The notes under the pieces: model-generated
Seen by the model: only the letters and a program-made list of their open reading frames with translations
What the model was told of the DNA's origin: nothing
Databases searched by the model: none
DNA from: Spodoptera frugiperda
Taxonomy: Eukaryota > Arthropoda > Insecta > Lepidoptera > Noctuidae
Direction of reading: 5' to 3'
DNA: 64,000 nt
NCBI RefSeq assembly: GCF_023101765.2
Contig: NC_064233.1
Span: 3,495,501-3,559,500 of the forward strand
In this document: piece after piece, positions 9,811 to 19,720 of the stretch
Layout: the number at the start of each line of letters is the position of its first letter
Numbering within the stretch: the first letter of the stretch is position 1
Program-made: the position numbers and the translations under genes

Positions 9811-9963
9811 GGGGCCTTAGTCTGCTGTTACAATTGTGTCAGAATGGTCGATCATTGATCAGTGCAAGAGGGATGGAGCTATACAACCTACATAGCTCCG
9901 TCCCTCTTGCCCTACTCAGTGATCGACAATTCTGACACAATTGTAATAGCAGACTAAGGCCCC
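9811..9963. mobile_element. Hairpin MITE, 153 bp
   Basis: GGGGCCTTAGTCTGCTGTTA at the left is answered by TAATAGCAGACTAAGGCCCC at the right, and the pairing continues inwards through ACAATTGTGTCAGAAT and CAAGAGGGA. Nearly the whole element folds into one hairpin, so a transcript could be a small-RNA precursor. Confidence 0.75.
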
Positions 9964-10049
9964 TGCAGACGAGCTATAATGACTAAAGACGTTTATCTTA
10001 AAAGAGAAAATAAAACTTCAGTTATATCAAGAGAATCTGGTGTATTAGG

Positions 10050-10538
10050 GGCCATCCATTAATTACGTCACACCTTAAGGGGGGGTTATGTGAGAAGGGG
10101 GCGGGAGGGGTCTTAAATTTCCTGACGTCACATTTTAATTATTTTAACTGTTAAAACAAGAACTTGGAACTATTATCGAAAAACTCCAATAAATCTTGAT
10201 AAGATGTAAAATTATAAAATGTGACGTCACACTAGGGAGGGGAGGTCTCACAAATGTGAACAATTGTGATGGTGAGGGGGGTCAAAAATCATGTTTAACG
10301 TAATTTATGGATGGCCACTTATTCGGTTCCAATATCCTCTGTCCAAAATACATATATGAAAAGGTCTAAAGAATGGATCTAAGAGATCCATTATCAGAAG
10401 AGGCAATGGACAGACCGACCTGAGTAGCAGAGAAACGGTGATGACGTCACGTACCGTCTCACAAAGCAGGCGATTGAGACATCCTCCTAAGACTTTTTTT
10501 ATGGAAAAGGTGGCAAACGAGTCACCTGATGGCCCCTA
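10050..10538 (+). repeat. Tandem duplication, unit 1
   Basis: The unit consists of a MITE (10050-10316; ends GGCCATCCATTAATTACGTC and TAATTTATGGATGGCC) followed by about 220 bp beginning ACTTATTCGGTTCCAATA. The second part includes GACCTGAGTAGCAGAGAAAC, which links it to the mosaic core, and ends in a Rep-B/LINE tail GAGTCACCTGATGG. Confidence 0.8.
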
Positions 10539-11060
10539 GGCCATCCATTAATTACGTCACACCTTAAGGGGGGCAGGGGGTCGACAAAGTGTGACTCTGT
10601 GACAAGGGCGCGGGAGGGGTGTTTCGTGACGTTACATTTGAATTATTTTAACTGTTAAAAACTGTTAAAACACGAACTTGGAACTATGTATTATCGAAAC
10701 ACTCCAAAAATTTTAGACGTAAAATTATAAAATGTGACGTCACACTAGGGAGGGGGAGGTTTCACAAAAGTGACCAATTGTGACAAGGGCGGGGAGGGGT
10801 CAAAAATCATGAAATTTGTTTGACGTAATTTATAGATGGCCACTTATTCGGTTCCAATAATATCCTCTGTCCAACATAGGTATATGTAAAGGTTTAAAGA
10901 ATGGATATAAAAGATCCATTATCGGAAGAGACAATGGACAGACCGACCGGAGTAGCAGAGAAACGGTGATGACGTCACGTACCGTCTCACAAAGTAGGCG
11001 ATGGAGACATCCTCCTAAGACTTTTTTTATGGAAAAGGTGGCAAACGAGTCACCTGATGG
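10539..11060 (+). repeat. Tandem duplication, unit 2
   Basis: A second copy of the 10050 unit starts directly after the first: MITE at 10539-10841, flank 10842-11060. It has a small internal duplication (AACTGTTAAA twice near 10640) and GACCGGAGTAGCAGAG in place of GACCTGAGTAGCAGAG. Because both MITE and flank are repeated, the event was segmental, not two transposon insertions. Confidence 0.8.
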
Positions 11061-11177
11061 TAAGCGATCAGCGCCGCCCATGGACACCCGCAACACCAGA
11101 GAAGTCACAGCCTTTTTTTATGTTAAATGGGCCGAAAAATGGCCGCTATCTCGCCTGATGGTAAGTGATGATGCAGC

Positions 11178-11492
11178 CTACGATGGAGCACGTCTGCCCA
11201 TAAGCAACCTATTCACTCGAGTATTGAAAAAACTCAGGTTATACCCATCAGGAAACACAGACTCCGGCAATTCGTCTAAAAAGGAGTATGCTCTTTTCTT
11301 GAAGGTTTGAAGGTCGTATCGGTTCGGAAATACCGCCGACGACAGCTCATTCCACAGTTTTGCTGTGCGAGGCAGAAAATTTCGCGAGAAGCGCACAGTT
11401 GTGGCCTGCCAACCATCTATATGACGGGGATGGAAATGCTTACTTACAAAAACTGTGTCTGTTTCACGATAAACTGTTGTATTTCTGATCAC
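11178..11492 (-). pseudogene. Non-LTR retrotransposon (CR1/jockey type) C-terminal remnant
   Basis: The minus strand reads FLPRTAKLWNELSSAVFP, DLQTFKKRAYSFL and RVNRLLMGRRAPS, the conserved C-terminal tail that follows the reverse transcriptase of insect jockey/CR1 elements. Two tails seem joined: one ending KKRAYSFLDELPESVFP, one ending RVNRLLMGRRAPS. No reverse transcriptase domain is present. Rep-B-like sequence next to it (11030-11110) matches the 3' UTR of this kind of element. Related tails are at 47700-47990 and 56550-56780. Confidence 0.7.
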
Positions 11493-11687
11493 TAGATGGT
11501 GCTAGTGTGAACCAGTTTTTCGACCAATAGGGGGCTTAGCTAGTGTCAATTAGACGTTTAATATTTTACAGGTGCAGTGATTGGATAAAAACGGCTCTTT
11601 CTACTCATCTGGCGACCAAAAATACGGTAACGCTGATTGTCGTTCCCCAAATCACCAGAACCTATAGCCCCGGACTGTTGTTGTAAA

Positions 11688-11834
11688 ACATTGTGAGAAA
11701 ACTTGGGCTTATAATTTCTAATTACAAGTTTGAAATCGCCAACCCGCATTGAGCAAGCGTGGTGATTAATGCTCAAACCTTCTCCATGTGAGGAGGTTTT
11801 TGGTCAGTAGTGGCCATTTATAGGCTGTTGATGT
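11688..11834 (-). repeat. Rep-E copy
   Basis: It contains AAATCGCCAACCCGCATTGA, GCAAGCGTGGTGATTAATGC and GTCAGTAGTGGCC, the reverse complement of the Rep-E consensus. Other copies in this window: 26778-26961, 31326-31505, 35782-35850, 44888-44970, 48812-48975, 56325-56425. Confidence 0.7.
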
Positions 11835-12066
11835 GTGAATACAATACCCAAGGCAATCAATCAACTAAAGCACACCAAATCTGGTAAAAAATGAACACAA
11901 AAATGGCCCTTATTTCTATTCAAATAAAGATTAACTTTCCACTCAAAAGTAGTGTATTTGGTCGTGAATTATGTCTAAACTATACCTTAAAATTATGAAG
12001 GCAGTTTCAATAGCGATTGACATAGTATAAGCATATACATATAAAAATATTCTTTACGTATACAGA

Positions 12067-12405
12067 GACCTTAGTACGAGTTTGTTTTGCGTATAACGAG
12101 ACTGCGTTCGGCGCTCTGATTGGCAGGCTCCATTGAAGCAAAGCAACCTATCATAGGGCTTAGTACGAATTCGTATTAGGTACGTTTAACGATCAATCAA
12201 AAGCGCGTTCGGAGCTCTAATTGGTTGGTTCATTTGAGCCGGCCAATCATAGCGCAGAACGCGCTCTCGTTGCTTCTTTAAAACACAACGTTGTCCCATA
12301 CTGAGATTTTCTCCTGGGCCGTGGTACAAATATACAAGTTCATATACAAATCACAACTACTCGTGTTTCGATCTCAAAACGTAAAACAAACTCGTACTAA
12401 GGGTA
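12067..12405. mobile_element. Rep-D palindromic MITE (nested)
   Basis: Ends are CTTAGTACGAGTTTGTTTTG and AAAACAAACTCGTACTAAG, with inner arms around GCGCGTTCGG and CGCAGAACGCGC. A second left end at 12158 and a foreign GATTTTCTCCTGGGCCGTGG block at 12305-12325 show nested insertion. Related pieces at 21784-22022, 46245-46322, 60480-60570 and 63615-63690. Confidence 0.65.
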
Positions 12406-12464
12406 CTGAGCGCCGAACGAACTCCAGTTTCGACACGTACTTAAATAATATAATCTGTATAAAG

Positions 12465-12804
12465 TTAAGCGTCCACATGTCCACATGTCCGCATCGTACG
12501 CATCGCACGCATCGTATAGTCTTCGGCACGTAACTTGGCAATTTTATTGTTTTAAATAATAAGAAAGTTCCGCCAATCGCACAGGGATTGATCCTCACAA
12601 GCATCGTGCGCAGACGCGGCGACGTTGCGCTGACTATTGAACGTCCGCGTCCGCGTATTTTTAGTTAATAAAATAATTCTCTTGAAATAAATCTAAACAA
12701 AATCTTGCCAAGTTATCTGCCAACCTTTATATGCATTACGTATGACGTCACCAGCAATACCTACAAGCGATACGTACGATACGGACATGTGGACGCTTAC
12801 CTTA
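12465..12804. mobile_element. Rep-F palindromic MITE, enlarged copy
   Basis: Left AAGCGTCCACATGTCCACAT and right GACATGTGGACGCTTACCTT are inverted. The interior is longer than in the copies at 52637-52825 and 56048-56256, with an unrelated AT-rich insert. The right end is followed by TAA, as in the other copies. Confidence 0.65.
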
Positions 12805-13439
12805 ACCCCTATTTAATAAAAACGATTAGATAAAACTAAGGTATAAGGTAAAGTAGCTAAATAGTAAATAACAAGAGACTTATAATATCTTAACATTACT
12901 TTTTTTAAAGAGGTAGGTAGCGAATACAACTTCTGTTTTACAAAATACGTTAAAGTTTTTCAATATTATTCGAAAGCTGCCTACCTTATTTTAGTACATA
13001 ATAAAAAGATTTCAATTCTAACAAATTCACAGAAAATGATTTTATGTTCATAGAAAATGTTTTTAAAAAGCTATAAGTATTATAAATGAACAATCAGTTT
13101 TTTCAACTTCGAGTGCTATAGAACTTATGTAATTTATTTTAATTAATTTTTTTGACTTCACCAAAAGAGGCGTTAGTATGGTTTAAAGTCTATGTATCAA
13201 AATAATTAATATTTTACTGACATTTTTGCCATCTGATAAGTTCATTGGTTTTAATAGACCCTCACTAACGCTATCTCTTGAGTGGGAATTGAAAATATTA
13301 TTTCAGTAAGTAAATATTGCATAAAATATAAAAAAATAAGTGAAATGTTTAAGTTTCATTTATATAACAACCACAAACTTAATATAAACTCTATAAATAA
13401 TGTTTTTGTTAAGATTAATTTTATTATTAGATACTAACC
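12805..13439. other. AT-rich intergenic DNA
   Basis: No ORF with coding character, no repeat of the families seen elsewhere. Only short A/T runs are visible. Confidence 0.5.
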
Positions 13440-13556
13440 GACGTACTCAGAGTCATTTATTAGTTACTTAACCCAGTACTTAGCAATAGTTTTTGGTAAA
13501 AAATCGTTACTAAGGAATAGTTTAAGTAATCATTAAATGTCTCTGAGTATGGCAGT
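13440..13556. mobile_element. Short MITE with CGTACTCAGAGTCATTTA ends
   Basis: CGTACTCAGAGTCATTTATT is mirrored by AATGTCTCTGAGTATG at the right, with inner arms TTAGTAACGA / TTAGCAATAG. A left half of the same element lies at 61367-61420. Confidence 0.6.
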
Positions 13557-13589
13557 AAGTCTTTACTTATGAAACTAACGTTCTACTGT

Positions 13590-13700
13590 TGCCATTCTTT
13601 TTTTTAGGTATTTTTTTTTGTTTCATATTTTTTTTCTTTTTTTCTAATTTTTTTTTTTATTGTTGTTAATTTGAACATTTCCTTAACTTTTTTTTTTTGA
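13590..13700. repeat. Poly-T rich tract
   Basis: Runs of T of 7-13 bases separated by short interruptions. Simple-sequence DNA without further signal. Confidence 0.7.
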
Positions 13701-14029
13701 TAATCAATTGCAATTCAATTCGGCTTAACTTAGTGCGAACAAGGTATTCTTAATTAAGTAAATTATAAAGCGATCGAAAATCTATCAAAAACAAACAGGA
13801 TATACATAAAAAAATTCGAGTCGTTTTTACATAAGGAACGAACGAACAAACATATTGATGGACAAACTTACTTAGTAGATAAATTTCAAAAACACTTTAA
13901 CATAGGAACATTGAAAAATCTTAAGACTCCAATAAATATAACTAAACAGAGAAGAATCGCCGAAACAAACTTATAGGACACAATTTTCCAAACTTATAGT
14001 CTACTCAAATGAAAATTAACGCGATGCAG

Positions 14030-14905
14030 GATCCGTACAACGCCATCTAGTGATACGCCGCGGAACTTCTTGAAGATAGAATACCAATGTACGATTTTAC
14101 ATAGTGCCATCTGGCGGTATATCGCCGAACTTCTTGAACAAAGTGTAGTGTGCCAATGCTCAATTATGCTCAATATAGGAGATTCACACAATGACTATTG
14201 ATACATCGCCGAACTTCTTGAAGATAGAAGGTACGAATGTACGATTTTACACAGTGCCATCTGGCGGTACATCGCCGAACTTCTTGATCAAAGTGTAGTG
14301 TGCTCAATTTAGGAGATTCACACAACACCTATTGACATATCGCCAAATTTCTTGAAGATAAGTCAACCAACACATGAATGGGGTATTGGACAATGCCATC
14401 TATTGATAAATAGCTGTATTTCTTGAACAGTGTTGTGTGGAGCGCCAATGCTCGATATAGTAGTTTTACACAATGACTATTGATATATCGCCGAATGTCT
14501 TGAAGATAAGTCAACCAACACACGAAAGGAGTATTGGACAATGCCATCTATTGATAGATAGCTGAACTTCTTGAACAGATTGTAGTGTAACACGATGTAC
14601 GATTAATTCTTGAACAGTGTAGTGTCGTGTGTCAATACTCAATATAGGAGATTCACACAATGACTATTGATATATCGGCGAATTTCTTGAAGTTAACCAA
14701 CGCACAAAGTATTGTACAACGCCATCTATTGATACATCGTTGAACTTCTTGAACAGATTGTATGATATTGGTTTTGTACAGTGCCATCTAGCGGCACATC
14801 GCCGAACTTCTTATATAAAGTGACGTGTACCAATGTACGATGTTAATCTTGTTCAGCGCCATCTACCGGTATACCGACGAACTTCTTGCAGTATAATGTA
14901 GTGTC
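14030..14905. repeat. Degenerate tandem array (about 70-bp unit) with CTCF-like motifs
   Basis: The block CGCCGAACTTCTTGAA or a variant appears about 13 times at intervals of 60-80 bp, alternating with a block GCCATCTRNYGRTA. The unit pair is about 145 bp. The reverse complement of the second block, for instance CCGCCAGATGGCAC at 14104-14117 and 14254-14267, fits the core of the animal CTCF motif; good matches also lie at 14038-14052, 14780-14794 and 14855-14869, weaker ones at 14391, 14540 and 14718. The array begins about 40 bp after the DHFR stop codon, so it overlaps the likely DHFR 3' UTR or terminator region. Confidence 0.75.
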
Positions 14906-14944
14906 ATGTAGATGTAGTTTGTGTATTACAAATTTTAAAACTAC

Positions 14945-17900
14945 TTACAATCTCTTGTATACACGGAAAAAGTAGCTTATTTCACCTTCGGACTGCTTTT
15001 CTTCGGGTATATCTTCCTCGTTGACCAATTCAAACTGTTGTTTGTCGATGTCCGGGAAGAAAGTGTCGCATGTGAACGTCTTCTGTATCTCCGTCAGGTA
15101 GATCTTGCCGCAGTTCGGATGTGTCAGGGCAGCCTGGAAAGCGAAGAGAAATTAAGATTTAATTATCAATCTTCCTAGTCCCCGATTACCCAACAACCTT
15201 TTTTTTTTGAAGGGGGAAAATTATTCAATTACTTCTCCCGCTTTGCGTGAGGCGGGAGTGAGTATCAGACTCTTACTGACTAAAACCACTCCGTTCCTTC
15301 TCCTGCTTTGAGCCGGAGCCGCAGTAACCTGTTACGTTGTCCGCAGCTCCGGTTTCCCCTACCATCCTTGAATTCTTAACCCTTAAAAGGCCAGCAACGC
15401 ACTTGTAACGCCCATGGTGTTTCGGATGTCCATGTCCATGGGCGCGGCGATTGCTTGCTAGGTGATCAAGTGTTTCTTGGGCGGCGCCAATCGCTTGCCA
15501 TCAGGTGATCGGTCTGCTCGTTTGCCGGCTTATACCATAAAAAAGTGATGGACTAACTCAAATTCCAACCAAAAAAATCTCAAATTTGAAACAGTAATTT
15601 CCGATCTAATTAAAAAACAAGCAAACTCTTCAGCTTCATAAAATTAATACAAAAAAAATCCTCTTAAAATACCTGGTAGATGGAAGATCCTCCGATAACC
15701 CAGGAGGACTCGATGTCCTCTCGACCTTCGATGTACTGGACAGCCTCATCCAACCCTGGAACCACCACCACTCCTTCTGGAACCTGGACACAGGGAAGTC
15801 ACTAACTTGAGTACAATGAGTGATATTTTTAATAGACTTCAAAATAAAGAGCAGTAGGGCTACTCCAGTTCTCGAATGCGAAGTTTCGTTAATCTTCGGC
15901 CGAAGGTTTTATTGATTTACTAATAGAATTACTTGAAATAACGTTTTATTTTTAATTTCATATGAAAGCCCATTTATTTATCTTCATTTCATTCGTTCAT
16001 TTTTGTTCACGAAAGTTCGCAATAAATAAAATTGTAGTATGCAATCTGCGAAATTTTTTCGTTCGTTCGTTCGATGAATTAGAGGAAGCCCCCAGTTTTC
16101 AGTTTGACCTGTATGTATGTCTGTGTTTGATTATCTCGTGTTTGGCTGAACCGATTATGATGCGGTTTTCAGACTTAGAATAGTATTGTTCAGACTTAAG
16201 GTTTTAGGGATGGGAAAAGTAAAGACTTAATAGCAGGCGGCGTCGATTACCTACCGTTAGGTGATGCGATACCTTATTAGCAAGTACCCCACGCTTATTA
16301 GCTATACAACAAAAGTACCATTGAAATCAGTCAATTAGTTCCGGAGATTATCGAGTGCAAACCGACGAACACACCAACAGAAATCGATTTTTTCTTTATC
16401 ACCCTATTACCGATTTGTTATTAAAATGTTAAATATTTAATAGGCAGATAAGATATACTTTCCGGAGCTGCGGACAACGTAAAAGGTTACCAGGGCTCCG
16501 GGTCAAAGCAGGAGAAGGAACGGGGTGGTTTTTAGTCAGTAAGAGTCTGACACTCCCTCTCGCCTCGCCCAAGGCGAGAGAAGTCATTGGGTGATTGTCC
16601 CCCATTAAAAAAAAAAGTATGTGTGACACCTCGCTACTTATAAGAGCATTTTCCTCCCTCAAAAATAAAATCTCTTCTCTTGTAAGAAGCGAGGTGTCAC
16701 ATACACATTGCTCCTAAGCTAGTACCGACTGCTTTTTACTTGCTTTTCGAACCGGAGCCCAGGTAAACCCGCTAGGTAATCCGCAGCTCCGAATCAGGCA
16801 TCAGCCCTACTGGGCCCCATCTGTGGTGGTCCGAGAGCGTTTTGAAACGCGCACGGAACGCGACGCACCGCACGCACGGGTATTTTTACCGACTTAGAAT
16901 ATTTTAGCTTAAAACCTTTTTAATTTTTAATTGATTATACCTGGTATATTACCTGACTAAAAATAATAGAAGCGATAAAGAAAATTGAAGACATTTTTCT
17001 CTTTTTGTTAAAAATAATGTTTATTATGTTTATATATTTGATAAAGATGAGCGTTATCAATATATTTGAACATAAGGTGACGAATAAAGGTCGTTAGATA
17101 AAATTAACGAAATATTTAACGATATGATACTGATGTTTCATAATATTATACAGTAAGGAGATCACTCATATGATTTAAATGAAACTACAAGTTGTACTTG
17201 TCCACAGAAGCATAATTATAACTAAATATTTCAACGAAAATTGAAATTTTCAAACAAAATAAATAATGAAATTAATCAAGTATTAAATTCTGTGGGATCA
17301 GCTTCATGTTTCTTGACCACAAAAGAGCTGTAATGTTGTAACTTGTAGGTCGTCTATATGGCGCGGCTGTTGCAATGTTGTATTTGTAATGAGTTATCAA
17401 ATTCGCCTCTCGCCTCACCCGAGAAGTCATTAGATGATTTTCCCCCCTCAAAAAAAGTTTCCTCGCGATATGCTTGCGTTATGTTTCATAGTGTGAAGTG
17501 AGGTTGTCCCCTCCCCCAATCTTTCCAATCCCCGATTCCCCAACAACTCATAAATTCCTAGCCCCTAAAAGGCCGGCAACGCACTTGTAAGACCTCTAGT
17601 GTTTCGAATGTCCATGGGTGGTGGCGATTGTTTACCATCAGGTAATCCGTCTGCTCGTCTACCAGCTTATACCATAAAAAAACAAATATAACAGTAAAAT
17701 GGGATGAATAGAAATCGAGGGGTGAATAGATACAGGTATAGTGTGAATAGATGTTAGGACATTTAGACAGGAACGGGGTGAATAAATGTTTCACCCCTAG
17801 ATTTCTATTCACCCCATTTTACGGTACTTACATTCTCTTTAACAGCATCAACATTACGAGTCACTACGATATTGACTCGGTCCGACAGAGGGCGGTACTT

Positions 17901-19484
17901 GTTTGGGATACAGTCCCAGGTTCGACGCCCCATGATGACAGCATTCACTTTGGTAGAATCCTTGACCTTTGTCGTCATCGTTGTGAAATATGCCATCTCT
18001 TTTCTGTAAAGAAGTTTTAATGTTAAATGGTTTAAGGTAAGCGTCGACAGACCCGCATCGCACGCAACGGATTTTAGTTTGCCTTGTATAGAAACTCATA
18101 CGAATGCATCCGCATTCGTATGAGTTTCTATACAAGGCTGATACTGATATACTGATTCGCATCGTACGGACCGCATCATCGGCAATGCCTACATGTGATG
18201 TGTACCAATGAGGTCATACCAGTCCAGTGCCTTTATGGAGGCATATATCTATCCATAACGTAGGTATTGGGGAATAAATAGGTAAGATGATTAATTTTTA
18301 GAAATGGTATTATCTCCTTTTGTGATAAAATGTATGCATTTATTATATTAAAGTTCTTTCGTTTTCTTTCTTGTTCTTCTAATATTTTCAAATTCTTTGT
18401 AATAGCATTCATTTTATAGCTGTATTAAAAGCTTTAAGTCAAATTATAAGTCCAATGAAATAATTGAAAAATGTGGGTGAGTCCAACTAAAATTGCTTTG
18501 TAAAATGAACTAGTTATTTACTTAAATAAAATAGCTAAATACTACCATGCAGTTTCTCCCACTGCTTGGTTCCTATTGATTTTAGAATGATGTGTTATAG
18601 CCTATAGCATTCCTCAATAAATAGACAATCCAACACAAAAAAAAAATTTTCAAACATAGTTATCTAAAGATTCAATCAAATTTTATTAAGTCTAATGATA
18701 TAATAAAAGTTTCAATAAATTTTTAATAAAAACGTGGGTAAACCTAAGTTCTGTTTTACTTTTTACATTCTTATTTAATTTTGAAAATTATTTAGAATAT
18801 TATTAATTTAGCTTTTTAAGAAAGTAGTTACTTTAAAATGTTAAAAGTAGAACATTGTAGTTTTTATTCTATTTGTAGGGTAGAATACCAAGTGGAATAA
18901 AATTAGACAACATGGCAGATTAGAAGTAGGTACTAATTGGTCCAATATTATAATAAACCCATTTAAATACAATAATGATGCAAAAAAACGTAGATTAGCC
19001 ATAAAAATAGAATTTGTAGTTTATGTAGCGCCAGCATTCTGATACACACAAAAAAATTGAATAGACTATCGGTCTGTCTCACGGAAAAGCTAGATTAGCT
19101 TTAAGTAGGTGTGTAGACATTTTCACACATTCCTTTTTCCAGAAAGCCGAATGAATTGTACCCAATTTATGATATTAGGTTCACCCCTTTTATTATATTG
19201 ATCTTGTTAAAATTACATATCACGCATTTATTATTTATTGTTTAGAATTGTTTAGATTAGCAAACCGTCTTAAAGAATCCATAGAAGAATGTGAATCTTA
19301 GTTTTTACCGCTAAAACATTACTTAACCTAACGTAAGCTAATAAAATCTAAATACCTTACTATGTCTAAACTATAGGATAATATACGAAAATACTTACTT
19401 CAATCGCCATGGCAGAGCCCCATTAATGCCAATACCCATGTTTTCGCACGCAGCAGCGATTAAATTCAACTTTACTCGCGACAT
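14945..19484 (-). CDS. DHFR: Dihydrofolate reductase, four exons
   Basis: DHFR reduces dihydrofolate to tetrahydrofolate with NADPH, supplying one-carbon units for thymidylate and purine synthesis in the cytosol. Coding exons on the minus strand: 19484-19399, 18003-17832, 15783-15673 and 15133-14945, joined by GT-AG introns in consistent phase, giving 558 bp and 185 residues, normal for an animal enzyme. Visible motifs: N-terminal IAAACENMGIG, LPWRLKKEMAYF with Trp26, catalytic-type Glu31 and Phe35, the NADPH-binding GRRTW at 54-58, VVTRN at 75-79, WVIGGSSIYQ at 114-123 and DTFFPDID near 146-153. The ATG context is unambiguous because it begins exactly at the family's N-terminus. All key residues are present, so it looks functional. 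Introns 2 and 3 are full of Rep-A, Rep-B and other repeats; a MITE touches the intron 2 donor. An E2F-like promoter site lies upstream. No AATAAA signal was found close to the stop. Confidence 0.95.
15198..15352 (+). repeat. Rep-A copy in DHFR intron 3
   Basis: Full-length copy from GAAGGGGGAAAATTATTC to CCGCAGCTCCGG. It is joined end to end with a Rep-B copy. Confidence 0.8.
15360..15545 (-). repeat. Rep-B copy in DHFR intron 3
   Basis: Reverse-orientation copy with AAAGGCCAGCAACGCACTTG and an internal partial duplication (GGCGCGGCGATTGCTTGC and GGCGGCGCCAATCGCTTGCC), ending TTTGCCGGCTTATACCATAA. Confidence 0.8.
15852..16105 (-). mobile_element. Rep-H copy in DHFR intron 2
   Basis: It starts CAGTAGGGCTACTCC and ends AGGAAGCCCCCAG; the interior contains CGAAGTTTCGTTAATCTTCG and CACGAAAGTTCGCAATAAAT. 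Other copies at 29447-29690 (inverted) and 52053-52310. Short imperfect inverted ends suggest a MITE. Confidence 0.7.
16100..16460. other. Repeat fragments in DHFR intron 2
   Basis: A piece with GATTATCTCGTGTTTGGCTG and GATGCGGTTTTCAGACTTAG recurs near 41640-41710 and 43925-43990. Behind it a Rep-C2 fragment with TTAGTTCCGGAGATTATCGA is visible. No coding signal. Confidence 0.55.
16462..16606 (-). repeat. Rep-A copy in DHFR intron 2
   Basis: Reverse-orientation copy from CCGGAGCTGCGGACAACG to GGGTGATTGTCCCCC. A second, partial copy in forward orientation follows at 16733-16835, with the extended tail CTGGGCCCCATCTGTGGTGG. Confidence 0.8.
17465..17690 (-). repeat. Rep-B copy in DHFR intron 2
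   Basis: Reverse copy with AGTGAGGTTGTCCCCTCC, AAAAGGCCGGCAACGCACTT and CAGGTAATCCGTCTGCTCGT. It is preceded by a Rep-A fragment at 17404-17455. Confidence 0.8.
17691..17825. mobile_element. MITE abutting the DHFR intron 2 donor
   Basis: Inverted arms GTAAAATGGGATGAATAGAA and TTCTATTCACCCCATTTTAC bracket a short centre with repeated GTGAATAGAT. The right arm ends about 3 bp from the GTAAGT donor of exon 2 (17831-17826, minus), so only the first six to eight intron bases are not transposon. Confidence 0.7.
18046..18200. mobile_element. Rep-F copy with a perfect internal hairpin
   Basis: It begins AGGTAAGCGTCGACAGACCC. In the centre GCCTTGTATAGAAACTCATA plus CGAATGC is repeated in inverted form after ATCC, a perfect stem of 27 bp. 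The right half is degenerate and ends around CATGTGATGTGTACC. It lies in DHFR intron 1. Confidence 0.65.
18200..19398. other. DHFR intron 1, mainly AT-rich
   Basis: Apart from the Rep-F copy and a Rep-C2 fragment around 18555-18650 (TATAGCCTATAGCATTCC), the intron is AT-rich and unique. No second gene is seen inside. Confidence 0.6.
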
Positions 19485-19720
19485 ATTGGGGGTACACGAA
19501 AAATTATGTGACAAAAGTTATGTTTATGCAACCAAATCACCAATGTTTACCAATGTACTGTTTTAATTTAATTCACAATGTTTTACTTAATAAGAAAAAC
19601 ACGGTGGCACTGACGAGTTCTAAAAACTTGAATTAATATTTACGAAAATCGTGAAATATTTACTACAAAAATAGAAGCGTTCATGCACACTTTGCCGCGC
19701 TTTTAAAATGACATCTGTAA
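19485..19720 (-). promoter_or_regulatory. DHFR upstream region with E2F-like site
   Basis: Upstream of the ATG on the minus strand is an AT-rich leader, then at 19691-19700 TTTGCCGCGC, which fits the E2F consensus TTTSSCGC. DHFR is a classical E2F target in animals, so the match in the expected place, about 210 bp above the ATG, supports a promoter here. No TATA box is evident; the transcription start is not resolved. Confidence 0.4.

Noticed and set aside
14030..14905. CRISPR-like array
   Set aside because: The repeats are degenerate, have no unique spacers of constant length, and the DNA is of animal origin.
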